A stretch of DNA of 64,000 bases. Origin: Desulfovibrionaceae bacterium. Its GTDB lineage: Bacteria > Desulfobacterota > Desulfovibrionia > Desulfovibrionales > Desulfovibrionaceae. The position numbers were made by a program, and so were the translations under genes. Location of the stretch: assembly GCA_031082225.1 (NCBI GenBank), contig JAVHLG010000001.1:1-64000 (forward strand), given 5' to 3'. This document shows positions 1-8,255 of this stretch, piece after piece; the stretch's first letter is position 1, and each line of letters opens with the position of its first letter. The notes beneath the pieces were generated by a model. The model saw nothing but the letters and a program-made list of their open reading frames with translations, was not told the DNA's origin and did not search any database.

Positions 1-38
1 CAGGCGAGGCCGACGATACGTATCGTCGGCCTCGCCTG
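1..38 (-). terminator. 38-bp perfect palindrome, possible terminator of upp
   Basis: Bases 1-38 read identically on both strands, centred on TACGTA, so either transcript would fold into a 16-18 bp GC-rich hairpin. It lies 36 bases beyond the upp stop codon, where a Rho-independent terminator is expected. The U-tract that would prove it would fall to the left of base 1, outside the window. An operator or a recombination site is also possible. Confidence 0.45.
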
Positions 39-74
39 CGTCGGCCCAAGGCCCGAAACACACCGCGCCTGCGC

Positions 75-701
75 CTATTTGGTGCCGAAAATCTTGTCCC
101 CGGCGTCGCCCAGACCGGGAATGATGTACCCGACCTCGTTGAGTTTCTCGTCGATGGCGGCCACGTAGACATCCACGTCCGGGTGTTCCCTGGCCAGCCG
201 GGCCAGGCCCTCGGGGGCGGCCACCAGGAAAAGCCCCTTGATCTTGGTGCAGCCGTGCTCTTTCAAGAGCTTGACCGTGGCTACAAGCGTGCCGCCGGTG
301 GCCAGCATGGGGTCAAGGATCAGCGCCGTGCGCTTGTGGATCTTCTTGGCCAGCTTCACGTAATAGCTCACGGGCTCCAGGGTCTCCTCGTTGCGGTACA
401 TGCCCACCACGCTGACCTTGGCCCCGGGCACCAGATCCAAAACGCCGTCCATCATGCCCAGGCCCGCCCGCAGGACCGGCACCACGGTGATCTTCTTGCC
501 CCGGATCTGCTCCACCTCGACGGGTCCGGCCCAGCCCTCGACCACCATCTTCTCGGTCTTCAGATCCTTGACGGCCTCGTAGGTCAAAAGCCGGGCGACC
601 TCGTTGGCCAGGTCGCGAAAGGCCTTGGTGCTGATGTCTTTTTGGCGCAAAAGGCCGAGCTTGTGGCGCACCAGGGGGTGGTCTACGACGGTGACCGGCA
701 T
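75..701 (-). CDS. upp: Uracil phosphoribosyltransferase
   Basis: Converts uracil and PRPP to UMP in cytoplasmic pyrimidine salvage. The 208-residue product has the usual length for Upp, starts [11 protein letters not shown] and shows the PRPP-binding stretch [12 protein letters not shown] and the C-terminal uracil-binding part around [13 protein letters not shown] start 25 codons further upstream is open, but the start at 701 is chosen because an AAAGGAG ribosome-binding site lies just before it and the family begins here. It lies 71 bases downstream of the Crp/Fnr-type gene on the same strand and may be co-transcribed with it. The identification is secure. Confidence 0.96.
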   Translation of the reverse strand: MPVTVVDHPLVRHKLGLLRQKDISTKAFRDLANEVARLLTYEAVKDLKTEKMVVEGWAGPVEVEQIRGKKITVVPVLRAGLGMMDGVLDLVPGAKVSVVGMYRNEETLEPVSYYVKLAKKIHKRTALILDPMLATGGTLVATVKLLKEHGCTKIKGLFLVAAPEGLARLAREHPDVDVYVAAIDEKLNEVGYIIPGLGDAGDKIFGTK

Positions 702-772
702 GGATCGGCTCCTTTGGCGGCGGGGGAGGAGGCATCCGGCCCCCGGGCCGCGCGTCTGGCCCGGCCCGTGTT

Positions 773-1516
773 TCACGAACCGGTTGAAAATTGTGGATCA
801 TCTTTTCCGGTTTGGCAAGGCGCGACATCGCACCCCTGACCCGCCAGGACCAGAAGCCCCTCCCGGTCCCGGATCTCGATCTCCCGGCCGGTGGCCCGCA
901 CCAGTCCCTGCCGGGCCATGCGCTTGAGCGCCCGGGACACGGCCTCGGGCGTGGCCCCCACGATCTTGGCCAGTTCCCGCTGGCTGACCCCCAGGGCCAC
1001 CAGCCGCCGCCCGTCCCGCTCCTGTTCCCGGGCATGGAGCAAAAACCCCGCCAGACGCCCGGGCAGGCCCCGAAGCGACAGGGATTCGACAAGGGCCATG
1101 GCCTCGGCCAGCCGTCCCGACATGACCCGCAGAAAATGGAACAGGATGGACGGGTCGCGGCGGGCCATGCCGTCCAGGGCCTGGCCGGAGAAAAACACCA
1201 GCCGGCTGCGGCTCAGGGTCTCGGCGTGGGCCGGAAACAGCCCCTCCCCGAAAAGCGTGCCCAGGCAGAAGGGCTCGCCCGGGCCGAAGACGTACAGGGT
1301 CTGCTCCCGGCCGTCGGGCGACACTTTGAAGAGCTTCACCCGCCCCGTGAGCACCAGGAAAAAGCCGCGCACCGGCTCGCTCTCCGAGGCCACCCGGGTT
1401 TTTGCCGCATAGGTTCTGGCCACGGCCCCCTGCGCCAGGGCCGCGAGCTGTTCCCGGGCCAGCCCCCGGAAAAAAGCCAGGGACTGAAGGGTCAGAAGAA
1501 GCGCTGCATCGGTCAT
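773..1516 (-). CDS. Crp/Fnr family transcriptional regulator
   Basis: The 247-residue protein has an N-terminal cyclic-nucleotide-binding-type beta-roll (about residues 10-130), a long dimerisation helix and a C-terminal winged helix with the recognition segment [20 protein letters not shown]. No N-terminal cysteine cluster is seen, so it is not an oxygen-sensing [4Fe-4S] FNR by sequence. The start at 1516 (MTDAALLL) is chosen because upstream codons do not resemble the family; a weak GAAGGGG site precedes it. It is divergent from the selenoprotein/ferredoxin/cytochrome operon, and an FNR-like palindrome sits between them. Control of that operon and of itself is therefore likely, but this is inference. 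Confidence 0.88.
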   Translation of the reverse strand: MTDAALLLTLQSLAFFRGLAREQLAALAQGAVARTYAAKTRVASESEPVRGFFLVLTGRVKLFKVSPDGREQTLYVFGPGEPFCLGTLFGEGLFPAHAETLSRSRLVFFSGQALDGMARRDPSILFHFLRVMSGRLAEAMALVESLSLRGLPGRLAGFLLHAREQERDGRRLVALGVSQRELAKIVGATPEAVSRALKRMARQGLVRATGREIEIRDREGLLVLAGQGCDVAPCQTGKDDPQFSTGS

Positions 1517-1538
1517 GGCCGCAAAATGCCCCTTCACG

Positions 1539-1552
1539 TTGATCGCGGTCAA
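1539..1552. promoter_or_regulatory. FNR/Crp-type operator palindrome
   Basis: TTGATCGCGGTCAA is an almost perfect inverted repeat of the FNR/HcpR class (half-sites TTGAT and GTCAA with a 4-bp spacer). It lies 23 bases upstream of the Crp/Fnr-type start and 81 bases upstream of the selenoprotein start, in the divergent intergenic space. It is a natural binding site for the adjacent regulator. Binding itself is inferred. Confidence 0.55.
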
Positions 1553-1632
1553 TGCCTTTTGCCTCAAAAGGGGGATATCTTCCTGGCCGAAGCGCGTTCC
1601 GCGCCTATCTTCCATGCCAGGGAGGACTCGCC

Positions 1633-1986
1633 ATGACCATGACGCCGCCATCCGCCGGACCGCAGACGGGACCGCAGACGGGACCGCCGCCCGGGACCGA
1701 CCACGCCCCCGTCCGGATGAGCCCCCGGGCCCTGAAGGAACTGGACACGCTGTTCCCCGGCGGGGACGTCCGCCATGTGCGGGTCATCGCCACCCCCGGC
1801 TGATTCGGGCCCCGGCTCGGCCTGGTTCTGGACGAACCGGCCCCTTCGGATCTGGCGGTCACCCTGGGCCGCTTCCGGCTGATGATCGACGCCCTGGTCT
1901 CCCGGGACATCGGCCGGGTGGACGTGGACCTGGACGCGGCGGGACATTTCCAACTCACGAGCCAGCATTTCGGATCGGGATGCTGA
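1633..1986 (+). CDS. HesB/IscA-like selenoprotein (UGA-encoded Sec57)
   Basis: Reading through the in-frame TGA at 1801-1803 gives a 117-residue protein. Up to the TGA it runs SPRALKELDTLFPGG...RVIATPG. After it the same frame continues FGPRLGLVLDEPAPSDLAV and ends HFGSGC at a normal TGA (1984-1986). This matches the HesB/IscA fold: the TGA falls where IscA has its first conserved cysteine (TGCSG), followed by the conserved LxLDEP-like segment. Only one of the two C-terminal cysteines remains (GSGC). A SECIS-like hairpin begins 15 bases after the TGA. HesB-like selenoproteins are an established bacterial selenoprotein family. The first 28 residues are Pro/Gly/Thr-rich and probably disordered. 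GGAGGA lies 9 bases before the ATG; a second ATG at 1639 is possible. It heads the operon with the ferredoxin and cytochrome genes. A redox or Fe-S/Se role is inferred; a nonsense-broken pseudogene is the alternative. Confidence 0.85.
1819..1842 (+). promoter_or_regulatory. Bacterial SECIS element for Sec57
   Basis: The RNA from 1819 to 1842 folds into GGCC, a bulged U at 1823, GGUUC, loop UGGAC, GAACC, GGCC: nine base pairs with one bulged U and a five-base loop containing G. This copies the logic of the SelB-binding upper stem of E. coli fdhF (bulged U, short stem, small G-containing loop). It lies inside the coding region just downstream of the UGA, where bacterial SECIS elements must be. 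Confidence 0.75.
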
Positions 1987-2073
1987 CCGCCCCGCGAGCG
2001 CCCGTTCCGGTTTTTCCCGAACGTCTGCAGGCATCGGGCCGGGACGCATCCCCAACCCCATAAGGAAATCGAC

Positions 2074-3039
2074 GTGAAACGACGCGCCTTCTTAAAGACC
2101 CTGGGCCTGGCCGGGGCGGCCACGGCGGCCGCCGCCGTTCCCGGGCTGGCCGCTGAAAAACCCGCCGCCCCGGGGACGGTTTTGGCCACCCTGTTCGACC
2201 TCTCCCAGTGCATCGGCTGCGGGGCCTGCGTGGAGGCCTGCCGCGAGGCCAACGCCAACCGCTATCCCGAGCCGAAAAAACCCTTCCCGCCCATGTATCC
2301 CAGCCGGGTTCCGGTGGAGGACTGGTCGGACAAACGCGACGTGGACGACCGCCTGACCCCCTACAACTGGCTGTTCATCCAGTCGGCCACGGTGGAGCAC
2401 CAGGGGAAATCCCTGGAGGTCCACATGCCCAGGCGCTGCATGCACTGCCAAAAACCTCCCTGCGCCAACCTGTGTCCCTGGGGCGCGGCCAGCAAGACCG
2501 CCTCCGGTTCCGTGCGCATCAACACGGACATCTGTCTGGGCGGGGCCAAGTGCAAGACCGTGTGCCCCTGGTCCATCCCCCAGCGCCAGACCGGGGTGGG
2601 GCTCTACCTGGATCTGTTGCCGTCCCTGGCCGGGAACGGGGTCATGTACAAGTGCGACCGCTGCCACGCGCGCATGGCCGCAGGCGGCCTCCCGGCCTGC
2701 ATCGAGGCCTGCCCCAACGAGGTGCAAAGCATCGGCCCCAGGGACGAGATCGTGGCCAAGGCCCATGAACTGGCCAAGGCCATGAGCGGCTTCATCTACG
2801 GCGAGACGGAAAACGGCGGCACCAACACCATCTACGTCTCCCCCGTGCCCTTCGAGGCCATCCAGGCCGCCTCGCCCCCGGGCCCCGGCCGCCCCACCCT
2901 GGCCCCGGTGACCGACGCCATGTCCTTTGAGACGTCGCTGGCGGCCGCCGCCGTGGTGGCCCCCATCGCGGCCGTGGCCGGGGCGGTGTTGCGCGCCGCC
3001 AAACGCAATACGGACGCAAAGGAGCACAGACATGGCTAG
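2074..3039 (+). CDS. Tat-exported four-cluster 4Fe-4S ferredoxin-type protein
   Basis: The 321-residue electron-transfer subunit starts at GTG (2074) after an AAGGAAA site. It begins with a twin-arginine signal (KRRAFLKTLGLAG...), so it should be exported folded. Four cysteine groups follow: CIGCGACVEAC, CMHCQKPPCANLCP, CLGGAKCKTVCP and CDRCHARMAAGG...CIEACP. This is the pattern of HybA/FdnH/PsrB-type subunits that wire a periplasmic enzyme to the membrane. The C-terminus (about residues 285-310) is a hydrophobic alanine/valine-rich segment that may anchor it. It overlaps the following cytochrome-like gene by 8 bases and sits 87 bases after the selenoprotein. No catalytic subunit is encoded beside it, so the electron donor or acceptor is unknown. 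Confidence 0.85.
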   Translation: MKRRAFLKTLGLAGAATAAAAVPGLAAEKPAAPGTVLATLFDLSQCIGCGACVEACREANANRYPEPKKPFPPMYPSRVPVEDWSDKRDVDDRLTPYNWLFIQSATVEHQGKSLEVHMPRRCMHCQKPPCANLCPWGAASKTASGSVRINTDICLGGAKCKTVCPWSIPQRQTGVGLYLDLLPSLAGNGVMYKCDRCHARMAAGGLPACIEACPNEVQSIGPRDEIVAKAHELAKAMSGFIYGETENGGTNTIYVSPVPFEAIQAASPPGPGRPTLAPVTDAMSFETSLAAAAVVAPIAAVAGAVLRAAKRNTDAKEHRHG

Positions 3040-3499
3040 TTCCCCCATCGCCCCCTGGGAAAAAAAGGCCTTCGCCGCGTCCGTCTTCGGGCTGGGGCTG
3101 ACCGGGGTGGCCCAGATGCCCATCTTCAGCCGCTACTACATCGCCGACATCCCGGGCTTCGCCTGGCTGGGCGATTTCGTGTTCACCCACATGCTGCACT
3201 ACGCCCTGGCCGCCGTGTTCCTGTATTTCGCCTTCCGCTTCGCCGCCACATACGTCCTGGCCGGGCGGCGCGACCATCCCCTGACCGCCTCGGGCGCGGT
3301 GCGCGTCGCGGTCTACGCGGCCCTGATCGTCACCGGCGCGGTGCGCATGGTCAAAAACCTGTCCTGGGTCTACATGGGGGAATGGCCGGTGCTGGTGGTG
3401 GACTGGACCCACCTTTTCCTGGCCATGGTCCTTCTGGGCGCAGTGCTGTGGGCCAGGGGCGGCGACAGGCGGCGCTATACGGCCTTGTCGCGGCGGTAG
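3032..3499 (+). CDS. Small membrane cytochrome b-like protein partnering the ferredoxin
   Basis: The 155-residue integral membrane protein has about four hydrophobic helices (near residues 13-30, 42-65, 83-103 and 118-138). Histidines in FTHMLHYAL and DWTHLFLAM could ligate haem, as in short cytochrome b subunits of formate dehydrogenases and hydrogenases. The ATG at 3032 follows AAAGGAG closely and overlaps the end of the ferredoxin gene by 8 bases, so translation is probably coupled. Together the two proteins form a plausible quinone-linked electron-transfer module. Haem binding is inferred from histidine placement only. Confidence 0.7.
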   Translation: MASSPIAPWEKKAFAASVFGLGLTGVAQMPIFSRYYIADIPGFAWLGDFVFTHMLHYALAAVFLYFAFRFAATYVLAGRRDHPLTASGAVRVAVYAALIVTGAVRMVKNLSWVYMGEWPVLVVDWTHLFLAMVLLGAVLWARGGDRRRYTALSRR

Positions 3500-3622
3500 G
3501 GAAACGGACGCCTGGGCGGTTCGCACCTTGGGCAGGCCCGGACCGCCGCGCATGCCGCACCAGGCGGCCGGGGGAACCTCCAGTCCTGGCGCGCCACGGG
3601 AGTTACGGCCATGCCTGGGCCT

Positions 3623-4891
3623 TTAGCCCGCCCGGACCTCGGGAAGCTCGTCCCAGACCGTGGTGTAGCGCGGCGACCGGCTTCCCTGGCGCATGCGCCA
3701 GGGGCGGTCGACGCCTGTGGCCGCAAAGGTCACGGCGTCGCGGCCGTGGCGGGCGTTGATGCCGTCCACGACCTGCATGAGGGCCCGGGAGCGGGCGGCG
3801 TCCCGGGGAGACTCCAGCAGGCTGCCGCGCCGGGCGGCGGCCGGTTCCAGGCCGTACAGCATGACCCCGGTCTTTTTGTAGCGAAAACCCGGCTTGAAAA
3901 TGCGCTCCAGGACCGCCTGCCCCTGACGGATGACCGCCGCCGTGTCGGCCGTGGGCACGGCGAAGGCCGCCGTGTCGGACACGGCGTACTGGGGCTCCCC
4001 GGCGATGAACCGGTTGGTCTGCACAAAGACCAGGATGTTCCCGGCCACGCACCCCTTGCCCCGCAGCCGTTCGGCGGCCCGGGCGGCGTGGAAGGCCACG
4101 GCCTCGCGCATCTCCCCGGCCTCCGTCACCGGGCGGCCGAAGGACCGCGAGGCCACCACGGACTTGGGCGGGGCCGGGGCCTGCTCCAGATCCAGGCAGG
4201 ACACCCCCTGAAGCTCAAGCAGCGTGGATAGGCCGACCACGGTCATCCTCCGGCGCACCACCTCCCGGGGAAGCCGGGAAAACTCCAGGGCCGAACGCAC
4301 CCCCAGGCCGCGCAGCCAGGCCGCATGCCGACGCCCGATCCCCCACACCTCCTCCACCTCCACGCCCCCTAAAATCCGCTCCAGATCGTCACGGCCGCAC
4401 AGATCGAGCACGCCGCCGCAGGCCGGGTCCGTCTTGGCCAGCCGGTTGGCGATCTTGGCCAGGGTCTTGGTGGGCCCGATCCCCACGGACACGGGGATGC
4501 CCGTATGCCGCCGCACCGTCTCGCGCATCCGCCGGGCGTGGGCCTCCGGGTCCGGCAGCCCGGCCAGGTCCAGGAAGGCCTCGTCGATGGAATAGACCTC
4601 CATGGCCGGGGAAAACCGGGCCAGGGTGTCCATGACCCGGGCGGACATGTCGCCGTAGAGGGCGTAGTTGGAGGAAAAAACCGCCACCTGGTGGCGGCGC
4701 AGGAGATCCGCGCACTGGAAGGCGGGCTGGCCCATGCGGATGCCCAGGGCCTTGGCCTCGGGCGAACGGGCCACGATGCAGCCGTCGTTGTTGGAGAGCA
4801 CCACCACGGGCCGGTGGGCGAGGTCCGGCCGGAAGACCCGCTCGCAGGAGGCGTAGAAGGCGTTGCAGTCCACCAGGGCCAGGACAGGCAT
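3623..4891 (-). CDS. umuC: DNA polymerase V catalytic subunit (translesion Y-family)
   Basis: The protein is 422 residues, the same length as E. coli UmuC. The Y-family palm motifs are present: LVDCNAFYASCERVF at the N-terminus with the first catalytic Asp8, and YSIDEAFLDLAGL with the second acidic pair near residue 103. A helix-hairpin-helix region (VEEVWGIGRRHAAWL) and the little-finger domain follow. It performs error-prone bypass synthesis with processed UmuD. CAGGAAA precedes the ATG. umuD is 25 bases upstream on the same strand, a standard SOS operon. No convincing LexA box was found. Confidence 0.95.
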   Translation of the reverse strand: MPVLALVDCNAFYASCERVFRPDLAHRPVVVLSNNDGCIVARSPEAKALGIRMGQPAFQCADLLRRHQVAVFSSNYALYGDMSARVMDTLARFSPAMEVYSIDEAFLDLAGLPDPEAHARRMRETVRRHTGIPVSVGIGPTKTLAKIANRLAKTDPACGGVLDLCGRDDLERILGGVEVEEVWGIGRRHAAWLRGLGVRSALEFSRLPREVVRRRMTVVGLSTLLELQGVSCLDLEQAPAPPKSVVASRSFGRPVTEAGEMREAVAFHAARAAERLRGKGCVAGNILVFVQTNRFIAGEPQYAVSDTAAFAVPTADTAAVIRQGQAVLERIFKPGFRYKKTGVMLYGLEPAAARRGSLLESPRDAARSRALMQVVDGINARHGRDAVTFAATGVDRPWRMRQGSRSPRYTTVWDELPEVRAG

Positions 4892-4916
4892 GTTTTTTCC
4901 TGAAAAAAATGGTGCG

Positions 4917-5366
4917 TTACGGCCGGGGAACAGCCTTGTGGATGATGTAGGTGACCACGCCCCAGACCTCGAAGCTCTGCTCCGGGCCGACCTCGGTGGG
5001 GGCGTAGTCGGGGTTCTCCGGGGCCAGGATCACCCGGCCCCGGGACGTCCGCAGGCGCTTGACCGTGAGTTCGCCGTCCACGGCGGCGATGACGATGCTG
5101 CCGCTTACGGCCGTGGCGGCCCGGTCCACCACCAGGATGTCCCCCGGGGCGATCCCCGCGTCGGCCATGGAATGGCCCTGCACGCGCACGAAGAAGGTGG
5201 CCTCCGGATGCCGCACCAGGTGCTCGTTGAGATCGAGCCTTTTGTCGATGTAGTCCTCGGCCGGGGAGGGAAATCCGGCCGAAACCGTGGCCAGATACAG
5301 GGGCAGGGCCAGCTCCGAGCGCTTCTCGAAGCCCAGGATTTCCAGCTCGTGGGGAACGAAGGTCAT
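4917..5366 (-). CDS. umuD: SOS mutagenesis protein UmuD (S24 self-processing peptidase)
   Basis: The 149-residue protein is related to the LexA C-terminal domain. The self-cleavage site is the Ala-Gly bond in VSAGFPSPAEDY. The nucleophilic serine lies in VQGHSMADAGI and the general-base lysine in ELTVKRLR. After RecA-stimulated cleavage it forms the UmuD'2 partner of UmuC. The start at 5366 (MTFVPHELEIL) is chosen from family length; the frame remains open far upstream only because of the high GC content. The frame ends at TAA (4917-4919), 25 bases before umuC. Confidence 0.93.
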   Translation of the reverse strand: MTFVPHELEILGFEKRSELALPLYLATVSAGFPSPAEDYIDKRLDLNEHLVRHPEATFFVRVQGHSMADAGIAPGDILVVDRAATAVSGSIVIAAVDGELTVKRLRTSRGRVILAPENPDYAPTEVGPEQSFEVWGVVTYIIHKAVPRP

Positions 5367-5813
5367 GATCGAAGTTTTCCTTGTCTGGCGGCGGGGTCGG
5401 CCGCCGCGCCGTCCAGGCCCCACGTCGGGAGCCACGCGGCGCATGCCGGAAGCATACGAAACAGGAGGCCGCAGGTCCACCCTTGTGGCGAAGTCCCGCT
5501 GCTGCGAGGCCCCGTTGCCGCAAAACCCGGGCGCGAGGCGCGGCGGCCCCCCCGGGACGAAAGGGCGCAACGCCTGGACATGCGACCGGAACTTGGGTAG
5601 AACGCGTGCCGTTGCACTGACATGCTGCGTCAGGCCTCCCCGGAGGCCCCGGAAGTCACCCCCGGCACAGACAACGCGGCAGCGGATGCGCATGACGCGA
5701 AAGCCGTGTCGGCACGGGCGGATCGCCGCACAACTTTCGCGCCAGGGACGCGGATTCGCCTTCAGGCGAACCGCCACGGCGCGGGGTCGACGCCACGCAC
5801 GAGGGAGAAGACT
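5367..5813. other. Divergent intergenic region between umuD and the capsule cluster
   Basis: These 447 bases separate umuDC from the polysaccharide cluster and must carry both promoters. No clear LexA site or -35/-10 pair was found. The only strong structure is a hairpin at 5751-5775: GCGG, bulged A, TTCGCC, loop TTCA, GGCGAA, CCGC. It ends 38 bases before the export-protein ATG. It has no U-tract, so it is more likely a leader structure than a terminator. Confidence 0.5.
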
Positions 5814-7022
5814 ATGCCTGTACGGGCTGCGGATACGAAACGCCTCGCATGGCTGGGAGTGCTGTGCGTCTCCCTGCTGCTCGCCGGATGCGGCGGGTCT
5901 CTTCCCGGGGCCGGCCCTTCCAGGACCGCCATCCGGAACTTCCCGGATTCCCCGAAAAACACCACCGGCATCACCATCGTGGATGTCGACGCCTCCATCG
6001 CCAGCCAATTGCACGCGAGTCAGCAAAAATCCATGTTCTCGTCGGTCTTCGCCGGAAGCGCCCTGGGCAATTACAGCGTCGGGCCTGGCGACCTCATCGA
6101 GGTGACCGTGTGGGAAAGCCCGCCGGGAACCCTTTTTCTCAACCCGGGCACGGAACTGGCCACCTCCCAGTCGGCCATGGCCCCCATGCGTTTTCCGGAA
6201 CAGCAGGTCAGCGGCGAGGGGACCATCTCCATCCCCTTCGCCGGATATATCCCCGTGCGCGGCCTGACCCTGCGCCAGATTGAGGAGGAGATCACCGCCC
6301 GCCTGCAGGGCAAGGCCAACGAGCCCCAGGTCATGGCCCGCCTGGTCAAGAACACCACGTCCACGGTGACCGTGGTGGGCGAGGTGGTCAACAGCAGCAT
6401 CGTGCCCCTGACCCCGAAACGCGAAAAGATCCTGGACATCCTGGCCACCGCCGGCGGCGTCAAGCAGCCGGTGAACAAGATGATGATCCAGATCACCCGC
6501 GCCGACAAGGTCCATTCCATACCGCTCAAAACCATCATCACGGACAACAAGGAAAACCTGGTCATGGAGCCGGGGGACATCCTCACGGTCCTGTTCCAGC
6601 CCAACAGCTTCACCGCCCTGGGGGCCACGGGCACAAACACCGAGGTGGAGTTCGAGGCCACGGGCATCTCCCTGGCCCAGGCCCTGGGCCGCTCCGGCGG
6701 CGTTCTGGACGGCCGGGCCGACGCCCAGGGGGTCTTCATCTTCCGGTTCGAGCCCGTGGACGCGCTTACCTGGCCGGAAGAGCCGGGCATCGTCACCCCG
6801 GAAAACACCGTGCCCGTCATCTACACGGTCAACCTGCGCGATCCCGCGACCTTCTTCGCCGCCCAGGCCTTCCCCATCAAGGACAAGGACGTTTTGTACG
6901 TCTCCAACGCGCCCACTACGGAACTCATGAAGTTCCTGAGCATCATCACCTCCGTCACCAGTCCGTCCCTGAACACCCTGGGATACATCCGGACGTTCTC
7001 GCGGAGCGGGGCGTGGAATTGA
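5814..7022 (+). CDS. Outer-membrane polysaccharide export lipoprotein (Wza/KpsD family)
   Basis: The 402-residue protein has a lipoprotein signal ending in the lipobox LLLAGC, so it should be anchored in the outer membrane or the periplasmic leaflet. A polysaccharide export (Poly_export) domain begins at SVGPGDLIEVTVWES (about residue 85), and SLBB-type repeats follow (VTVVGEVVNSSIVPL; EPGDILTVLFQP). Such proteins form the outer-membrane channel for capsule or exopolysaccharide. The ATG at 5814 follows GAGGGAGAAG. It opens the surface-polysaccharide cluster, but no ABC transporter (KpsMT), KpsE or Wzc partner is in the window; these would have to be elsewhere. Confidence 0.88.
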   Translation: MPVRAADTKRLAWLGVLCVSLLLAGCGGSLPGAGPSRTAIRNFPDSPKNTTGITIVDVDASIASQLHASQQKSMFSSVFAGSALGNYSVGPGDLIEVTVWESPPGTLFLNPGTELATSQSAMAPMRFPEQQVSGEGTISIPFAGYIPVRGLTLRQIEEEITARLQGKANEPQVMARLVKNTTSTVTVVGEVVNSSIVPLTPKREKILDILATAGGVKQPVNKMMIQITRADKVHSIPLKTIITDNKENLVMEPGDILTVLFQPNSFTALGATGTNTEVEFEATGISLAQALGRSGGVLDGRADAQGVFIFRFEPVDALTWPEEPGIVTPENTVPVIYTVNLRDPATFFAAQAFPIKDKDVLYVSNAPTTELMKFLSIITSVTSPSLNTLGYIRTFSRSGAWN

Positions 7023-7073
7023 TGGTTTCGCCGCGGGCGGAACACGGCTGACGTGCCGTTGCAGCGTTTTTCC

Positions 7074-7997
7074 ATGAAAAAACTCGTTTTGTCCCAAACC
7101 TGTCAGGGGACGGTTCTCAAGCAACTGCTCATGTCCTCGGAGGCCTTCAAGAAGCATTTCGCCTGCGAGTTCATCCCCAACTTCGAGATCAAGGACGGCA
7201 AGCCGGGCCTTGCCCCGCCTGCGGCCCTGGCCGAGTCCCTGGAGAGTTGCGATGTCCTCATCTACCACGACATCGCCAGCTATGACTTCCCCACCCTGCT
7301 GCAGAAGCTGCCGCCCCACGCCCAGGCCATAAAGATCCCCTACGTCACCTCCACGCTCTATTGGCCGACCCACGACTACCGAAATCCCGTCTGGCTGGCC
7401 CCCCGAGGAAGCACCGCGCTCATCCCGTGGCCGTGCATCAAGCTCAACGAACTCATCGTCTCCCTGCGGGACAAGGCCAAAGTCCTGGACGCCTACCTTC
7501 AGATGGACATTCCTGCCGCCATCGACATCACAGGCATTTTGAAAAAACAGATGGACTACCTGAGACAGTCGGAAAAGGATTCCATCTTCCATGTTGCGGA
7601 CTTCGTCCAGGAACAGTTCACCCAAACAAAACTTTTTCATCTGATAAACCACCCGGCCCTGCCGATCTTTTTGAACGTCACAAACACCATCCTGAAACAT
7701 CTCGAGCTGCCGCTCCTCGCAGGCTTCAAATTCGATCCGTTCATCAACCATCAGATGCCCATCCACCCTTCCATCATCAGATACCATGGCCTCACATGGT
7801 GCAACGAAAATACCACATACCGCATCATGGACAAGGTGGTTTCCTTCGAGGAGTATGTCTCCTTCTACTACGACTGCTATGTCGAAAAATACAAGTTCAC
7901 CATGTTCCCCGAGAGGTTTCCCATGAAAGCGCCCAGCCTGGCTTCCCTCCGCAGGCTCGCAGCGTCTTTTTTCCGGCGCGCCGCGCGGCCCGGCTGA
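7074..7997 (+). CDS. WcbI-like polysaccharide biosynthesis protein (putative acyltransferase)
   Basis: The 307-residue cytoplasmic protein begins with a beta-strand/GNCQ-like start (KKLVLSQTCQGTVLKQLL). It contains the segments CDVLIYHDIASYDFP and IPWPCIKLNE expected for the WcbI family, which is known from the Burkholderia capsule cluster to bind CoA and is thought to acetylate capsule. An upstream GTG at 7053 adds seven residues; the ATG at 7074 is preferred because the family begins at this strand. The gene is somewhat less GC-rich than its neighbours. The precise reaction is unknown. Confidence 0.68.
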   Translation: MKKLVLSQTCQGTVLKQLLMSSEAFKKHFACEFIPNFEIKDGKPGLAPPAALAESLESCDVLIYHDIASYDFPTLLQKLPPHAQAIKIPYVTSTLYWPTHDYRNPVWLAPRGSTALIPWPCIKLNELIVSLRDKAKVLDAYLQMDIPAAIDITGILKKQMDYLRQSEKDSIFHVADFVQEQFTQTKLFHLINHPALPIFLNVTNTILKHLELPLLAGFKFDPFINHQMPIHPSIIRYHGLTWCNENTTYRIMDKVVSFEEYVSFYYDCYVEKYKFTMFPERFPMKAPSLASLRRLAASFFRRAARPG

Positions 7998-8255
7998 ACC
8001 GGCGTCCCGCCTTGTCCTCCCAAAGGGCAGGTCCCTGTTTTTTAAGAAAAATATCGTGTTTCGGCCCTCCGGGATCGTTTTTCACCACCGGGATCAAAGA
8101 TGCGGCACGGGACCGGCCTCCCCGGCGGCAGCCACACCGTCCGGCCGTACCGGCCTCGTGGCGGCCCTTGCCTCGGTTGGCGCATCGGATTAAGAATAAA
8201 GGCTTACGTCGGCATCCCCGGTCCGCCCGGGCATGATCCGGCGAAAGGCAAACCC

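Noticed and set aside
1552..1803. An 83-codon gene ending at TGA 1801
   Set aside because: The frame continues with clear HesB/IscA sequence past the TGA and a SECIS-like hairpin follows, so it is the first half of a selenoprotein.
5367..5480. LexA box upstream of umuDC
   Set aside because: CTGTTTCGTATGCTTCCG on the minus strand begins like a LexA site but lacks the second half-site.
4917..7787. A 956-codon minus-strand frame covering umuD and the export gene
   Set aside because: Only the last 149 codons match a protein (UmuD); the rest is antisense to the polysaccharide genes.
8100..8255. N-terminal 52-codon extension of the GT2 glycosyltransferase
   Set aside because: The translated stretch is not family-like and a GTG with an upstream AAAGG-type site at 8256 gives a sensible N-terminus.
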